A DNA stretch of 64,000 bases, from NCBI RefSeq assembly GCF_003710825.1, contig NZ_RHHQ01000012.1:186001-250000 (forward strand). Direction: 5' to 3'. A model generated the notes under the pieces. That model worked only from the letters and a program-made list of their open reading frames with translations, did no database searches and was not told where the DNA came from. This stretch comes from Brevibacillus fluminis (GTDB lineage: Bacteria > Bacillota > Bacilli > Brevibacillales > Brevibacillaceae). Position 1 is the first letter of the stretch. Each line of letters starts with the position of its first letter. The position numbers and the translations under genes were made by a program. Shown in pieces: positions 59,522 to 64,000 of this stretch.

Positions 59522-62500
59522 ATGACGTACACCCTAGGTAATTCAATAGAGCATTGTGACGACATGACACTGGAAGCCATGCTTGCCAATTCGGGCGAAT
59601 GGAGTCTACCAGACTTTCTACAACTGGCCCTGCAGCTGGCAGCCATAGTCGGTGACTCGCACCGTAGACGGATTGTCATTCGTAATTTGAAGCCGTCTAC
59701 GATCTTGATCAACGCGCAGTCCATGGACATGCGCGTGATGCACGATGGTGATGCGATAGTCACAGAAAGCGCGATGCTAGAAACGTTGCCGTATCTGTCT
59801 CCGGAGATGACGGGGAGATTGCAGCGACCGGTGGATCACCGTACGGACTTGTATTCGCTTGGTGTCATCTATTATCGGATAATAACTGGTCGGTTTCCAT
59901 ATGAGGCTGCGGATGCCATCGAGTGGACACATGCGCATTTGGCCAAGCTGCCCGAATCCGCAGTGTCGTGGCGCCCTGCGTTGCCGCCTGTGATCGCAGC
60001 GATTTTGGAGAGGCTGCTCGCCAAAGACCCGGATGAGCGCTATCAGAGCGCAGAAGGGGTTCGCCATGACTTGGCACGCTGTCAATCTATGTGGCAGGAG
60101 AGCGGGCGGATCGAACCGTTTGCCTTGGGGCAGCAGGATGTGTCACGGCTATTTGCGATGCTGCCTCAGCTATATGGTCGGGAGCGGGAGATCGCCCTGC
60201 TACGTGAAGCGGTTTTGCGTGCCAGCCTTGGGGCGACCGAGCTTATGCTGATTGTCGGCCCTTCCGGAATCGGCAAGACAGCCTTGATCAAGCAGCTGCA
60301 ACGATCGCTCTTCCGCGAGAACGGTTACTTCATTTCAGGGAAATTCGAACAGTTCAATCGGGATATTCCATATGCGCCGTTGATCGAGGCGTTTCGCGAG
60401 CTTATCCGACAAATCTTGACGGAAAGCGAGGAACGCACAGCTTGGTGGAAGGAGAAAATCAAGCTGGCATTGGGGCAAAATGCAGCGGTTCTCGGCGAGG
60501 TGCTGCCGGAAATCACGCTGTTGGTCGGCGATGTCGGACAGGTGGAGGAGCTGTCGCCCTCCGAAGCGCAGCGGCGGTTCCAGCTATCGTTCCGCCATTT
60601 CATTCAAGTCGTGACGCGAAAAGAACATCCGCTGACGCTGTTTCTCGACGATGTGCAGTGGGCGGATGCCGCTACTCTGCAGCTGATCGATTCGCTTCTG
60701 ACAGATCCGGGCAGCCAATCCTTGTTTGTGATCGGAGCATGGCGCGAAAGCGATGTGGGCGACAATCATCCGCTCATGCTGAAAATGGAGGAGATTCGGA
60801 CTGCAGGGGTGAATGTCGAGCTGCTTGAACTCGGGCCGCTTTCGCTCGTCGAGTTGAACCGGATGGTCGCCGAGACGCTCAGAATCGAGGAAAAGAGCGC
60901 GGTTCCGCTCAGCAGCCTCTTGTATGCCAAGACGGCAGGCAATCCGTTTTTCTTCCGGCAGCTGTTCGAATCCCTGCATGATGAAGGATTGCTGTTTTTT
61001 CAGCCGGAGACGGGCAGCTGGAGCTGGGACGTCCGTGCGATTGAAAGCAAGCAAACGACAGCGGATCTGCTGGACTTCATGGTTGATAAAATCAAAAGGC
61101 TGCCGGAACGGGCGCAAGCGATGCTTTCTCTCGCTGCATGTCTGGGGAGTCGTTTTCACCTCGAGCTGTTGTCTGCAGTTAAGCAAATTTCAATCGAAGA
61201 GCTGCAGCAGGAGCTCGACCGCGCGGTGCAGGAAGGGCTGATCATTTCGGATGATGGCAGCTCGTACAGCTTTTTGCATGACCGTATTCAGCAAGCTGCG
61301 TATTCATTGCTGGAGCCTCCGCGAAAGCAGCGCTTCCACTACAAGGTGGGGACCTATTTGGCTCTCCAGCGCAGCACGGGCTCATATGATGTCGACATTT
61401 TTGAGCTTGTCAGCCACCTGAATGCCGGCGTGTCGCTGATCAACGAGGAGCGGGAACGCTTCGAGCTGATGGCGTTCAATCTTGAAGCGGGGCGAAAGGC
61501 GAAAGCGGCCTCGGCATTTGACACGGCAGCTGTCTATTGCCGAGCAGGCGCGGAGCTTATTCGGGAAACCGATTGGGCCGCCGATTTTGGCTTGTGCTTT
61601 GCGCTGCTGTTGGAACGGACGGAATGCGAGTATTTGTGCGGCCATTTTGAGCAGGCGGAGAAGCTGGCGGGGGGATTGAGCCGTCGGTCCCGAAATCGGC
61701 TGGAGCGGGCAGCCGTTTGCAAAGTCATCGCCACGCAGTACGTGAACTTGGGGAAATATGCGGAAGCGATTTCGCTCGGTGCCCGCTTGCTTGCGGAGTT
61801 TGGCATCATCATTCCAGTGAAACCGAAGCAGCTCGATCTGTTCAAGGAATTGAACTTGACCAAATGGCATCTACGCCATCAAATCGATCGGCTGACGGAA
61901 TTGCCGGACATGCAGGATGTGGAGCAGAAAATGGCGATGGATTTGATGTTGGCACTCGCCGCACCAGCGTTTTTTTCGAATAAAGCGGTGTATGTCATGC
62001 TGATGTCGCGTTCAGTTCGCCTAACGCTCAAACATGGCTTGTCGCCGATTTCCGCAGCTGCTTTTGCTGGCTATGGCATGGCGCTCGGTCTCGGGATGGG
62101 CGATTATGAAACCGGATATAAATTGGGACGGGTTGCATTGGAGCTGGTAGACCGGTTCAATATCTTGTCGGTGAAGCCGAAAACGTATGTGATGTATGGC
62201 GCGGTCATTTCCCGCTGGCTCATGCATGCGGAAGAAGGCGAACGCTATTTGGAGCAAGGGCTTCTATGCGGTTTGGAAGGCGGCGACTATGTTTTCGCCA
62301 GCTATGCGATGGGCGCGCTCGTCAATTCGTTTTATGTGCGTAAAAGCATTGTTGAGCTGGAACGCCGGATTTCTGCTTATATGGAAATATTGGCCGAAAC
62401 AAAGGACCAGTTCGTCAGCGACAACTTTGTTCTGTACCAGCAATGGATTTATGCCCTGCAGGGTCTAACGGAGTCACCAGTATCCTTTGTCACGAAAGAG

Positions 62501-64000
62501 TTTGACGAGGACGCCTTCATGCGCCAGGTGCAGAACACGGAATTTTTCGCTACCACCTTGTTTCAGTACTATACGTATAAAACACAGCTGCATTATTTGC
62601 AGGGGGAATACGAACAAGCGGTTCAATATGCCAACCAAGCAAAGCCGTATATGGTGTATGCGACTCATCTGCCGCATCTGGCTGAATGCTTGTTTTACCA
62701 TTCGCTCTCGATCGCGGGGAATATGGAGAAGTGGAACGGTTGGAAACGAAAACGCATGACCGCCCGGTTGAAGGCGAACCTCCGTCGCTTCCAGGACTGG
62801 GCCAAGCATTGCGCTGAAAATTATGAGCATAAAGTGCTGCTGCTAGAAGCCGAGCTGGCACGCCTCAGCCAAAAGGATGGCATGGCCATGCAAATGTACG
62901 AGAAGGCCATTCGTCTGGCAGAAGCACACGGGTATGTGCAAAATGTGGCTATCGCAAGCGAATTGGCGGCTCACTTCTACAGGCAGCGGGAAATCGCGAG
63001 CAGCGCTGATTTTTACTCGGCGAAAGCGTACCAATTTTACCGGAAGTGGGGAGCTACCGTGAAAGCGGAAAGGCTCTTGGCGGAATTCCCGCATAGTGCA
63101 CAGGCGGAAGTGGCAGCTGCTTATGAAAGCGCCCCGGTCGCTTTACTGTCGCCAGGTGGACCGGTTGCCAGCACCAGCACGAGCCCTCGTGAGCAGGCAC
63201 CTGTTGAGAAGGCGGCAGAGCTTGATTTGGCAACGATTTTGAAAGCCTCCCACTCGGTGGCAGAGGAACTCGATCTGGGGCAGCTTTTGAGCCGATTGAT
63301 GAAATTGATCATTGAGAATGCGGGGGCCCAGAAAGGGTGCGTGATCACGGAAAAAGCCGGGGCGTTTCAGGTCGAAGTCGAGATGGGAACCGACCGCGCC
63401 GCAAGTGTTTCGGCCGAATCAAGTCCAATGGTGGCTGGCGAGACGGCGTCGGAGTCGGTCCTGCGCTACGTGTGGCGCACCGGCTCCGTTATGATTGCTG
63501 CGGATGCGGCGAGCGACGGGCTTTTTGCCAAAGATCCGTACGTCATTCGCGAGAAGCCGCGTTCGATTTTATGCGCGCCGATCATCATCTCGGGAGAATG
63601 GAAAGGCGTCTTGTATTTGGAAAACAATTTGACGACCGATGCGTTTTCCCAAGAGCGGCTGAAGGTGCTGCAAATGCTCGCTGCCCAAGTGATCTACGTG
63701 AAAAACCTGCTGCATTCGTTTGGGGAAACGACGATTTCCGTGCAGACGGAACCGCCGACAGACGATCACCAGCAAAGCGACTTACCACAAGAGTCGATGC
63801 CGACCGAGCAGCCATCGGCACAACCACTGACCGAACCGTTGACCGAGCGGGAGCTGGAGGTGCTCAACCTGATGGCGGCAGGGCTGTCCAACAAGGAGAT
63901 TGCCGACCAGCTGGTCATTGCCATCGGTACCGTGAAAACACATGTGAAAAACATTTTCGGCAAATTGAACGTGAACCGGCGGACGAAAGCGGTGGCAGAG
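59522..64000 (+). CDS. giant LuxR-type regulator: pseudokinase, AAA ATPase, TPR-like region, GAF, HTH (3' end cut off)
   Basis: The frame runs uninterrupted from the ATG at 59522 (after AAAGGAAG, with an in-frame stop at 59504) to the window edge, 1493 codons. Residues 1-200 match only the C-lobe of a Ser/Thr kinase: [45 protein letters not shown]. The ATP-binding lobe is absent, the catalytic-loop Asp is Asn (IRNLKP) and no DFG is seen. Then come Walker [16 protein letters not shown] (about residue 245), Walker [16 protein letters not shown] (about 370), a long helical TPR-like region, a GAF domain (about 1234-1400) and a LuxR helix-turn-helix [18 protein letters not shown] then [17 protein letters not shown]. 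It resembles multi-domain signal ATPases with active kinases in other bacteria. The signal is unknown. Confidence 0.88.
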   Translation, partial: MTYTLGNSIEHCDDMTLEAMLANSGEWSLPDFLQLALQLAAIVGDSHRRRIVIRNLKPSTILINAQSMDMRVMHDGDAIVTESAMLETLPYLSPEMTGRLQRPVDHRTDLYSLGVIYYRIITGRFPYEAADAIEWTHAHLAKLPESAVSWRPALPPVIAAILERLLAKDPDERYQSAEGVRHDLARCQSMWQESGRIEPFALGQQDVSRLFAMLPQLYGREREIALLREAVLRASLGATELMLIVGPSGIGKTALIKQLQRSLFRENGYFISGKFEQFNRDIPYAPLIEAFRELIRQILTESEERTAWWKEKIKLALGQNAAVLGEVLPEITLLVGDVGQVEELSPSEAQRRFQLSFRHFIQVVTRKEHPLTLFLDDVQWADAATLQLIDSLLTDPGSQSLFVIGAWRESDVGDNHPLMLKMEEIRTAGVNVELLELGPLSLVELNRMVAETLRIEEKSAVPLSSLLYAKTAGNPFFFRQLFESLHDEGLLFFQPETGSWSWDVRAIESKQTTADLLDFMVDKIKRLPERAQAMLSLAACLGSRFHLELLSAVKQISIEELQQELDRAVQEGLIISDDGSSYSFLHDRIQQAAYSLLEPPRKQRFHYKVGTYLALQRSTGSYDVDIFELVSHLNAGVSLINEERERFELMAFNLEAGRKAKAASAFDTAAVYCRAGAELIRETDWAADFGLCFALLLERTECEYLCGHFEQAEKLAGGLSRRSRNRLERAAVCKVIATQYVNLGKYAEAISLGARLLAEFGIIIPVKPKQLDLFKELNLTKWHLRHQIDRLTELPDMQDVEQKMAMDLMLALAAPAFFSNKAVYVMLMSRSVRLTLKHGLSPISAAAFAGYGMALGLGMGDYETGYKLGRVALELVDRFNILSVKPKTYVMYGAVISRWLMHAEEGERYLEQGLLCGLEGGDYVFASYAMGALVNSFYVRKSIVELERRISAYMEILAETKDQFVSDNFVLYQQWIYALQGLTESPVSFVTKEFDEDAFMRQVQNTEFFATTLFQYYTYKTQLHYLQGEYEQAVQYANQAKPYMVYATHLPHLAECLFYHSLSIAGNMEKWNGWKRKRMTARLKANLRRFQDWAKHCAENYEHKVLLLEAELARLSQKDGMAMQMYEKAIRLAEAHGYVQNVAIASELAAHFYRQREIASSADFYSAKAYQFYRKWGATVKAERLLAEFPHSAQAEVAAAYESAPVALLSPGGPVASTSTSPREQAPVEKAAELDLATILKASHSVAEELDLGQLLSRLMKLIIENAGAQKGCVITEKAGAFQVEVEMGTDRAASVSAESSPMVAGETASESVLRYVWRTGSVMIAADAASDGLFAKDPYVIREKPRSILCAPIIISGEWKGVLYLENNLTTDAFSQERLKVLQMLAAQVIYVKNLLHSFGETTISVQTEPPTDDHQQSDLPQESMPTEQPSAQPLTEPLTERELEVLNLMAAGLSNKEIADQLVIAIGTVKTHVKNIFGKLNVNRRTKAVAE

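Noticed and set aside
59522..64000. Possible frameshift in the giant regulator because no closed frame is present
   Set aside because: The frame is continuous from 59522 to the window edge; it is only unfinished because the window ends.

Overview
The window looks like a chromosomal segment of a spore-forming, mid-GC Firmicute of the Paenibacillaceae, most probably Brevibacillus or a close relative. This is inferred, not measured. The supporting signs are strong AGGAGG-type ribosome binding sites, many TTG and GTG starts, an SLH-domain S-layer-type protein, a complete spore germinant receptor operon, a PdaA-type spore cortex deacetylase, and many small bidirectional terminators. I saw no rRNA, tRNA, CRISPR array, complete insertion sequence or prophage.

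Layout. 0-2.2 kb: molybdate ABC transporter modABC, with modA cut by the window edge. 2.2-5.6 kb: a coupled MoxR / DUF58 / DUF4129 operon on the minus strand. 5.8-9.6 kb: a MalT-like STAND regulator and an agmatinase-family ureohydrolase with a possible 16-residue hydrophobic peptide in its leader. 9.7-13.8 kb: a MATE exporter, two universal stress proteins and a class A beta-lactamase-like protein without a signal peptide. 13.8-17.4 kb: a divergent pair of a class I glutamine-amidotransferase-like hydrolase and an OppA-type lipoprotein, followed by a D-amino-acid-aminotransferase-like gene. 17.5-24.8 kb: exported proteins, a GNAT, a DHA2 drug exporter, a two-repeat exported protein and a two-component system. 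25-33 kb: an orphan alpha-alpha toroid protein, a large SLH surface protein, an AT-rich patch with a DinB remnant and an erythromycin-esterase-like gene, and a UvrA-like duplicated ABC ATPase.

33-42.2 kb: an SDR, an odd 300-bp nested inverted-repeat region, then a second copy of the hydrolase / OppA divergent pair, a LysR regulator, and an operon of MarR, M19 dipeptidase, CocE/S15-type hydrolase and RidA. The two hydrolase/OppA modules are clear paralogues and share a conserved 31-bp upstream element. With the aminotransferase, dipeptidase and RidA genes they suggest a peptide salvage network, possibly for cell-wall (D-amino-acid or gamma-glutamyl) peptides; that specificity is inference. 42.4-45.3 kb: YezD, DUF2325, PdaA and an MFS exporter divergent from an SgrR-like regulator. 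47-51 kb: a germinant receptor operon in the order A-C-D-B. 51-54 kb: acetyltransferases and small proteins. 54.3-58.8 kb: a 1496-residue secreted protein with Big_2-type domains and about ten tandem ~70-residue helical repeats. 58.9-64 kb: a MarR repressor with a clear autoregulatory promoter, then an incomplete giant regulator (pseudokinase, ATPase, GAF, LuxR) that runs off the window.

The strongest leads are the duplicated peptide-uptake modules with their shared upstream element, the pseudokinase-STAND-LuxR regulator, the repeat protein, the unexplained inverted-repeat region at 34 kb, and the short hydrophobic ORF ahead of the ureohydrolase.
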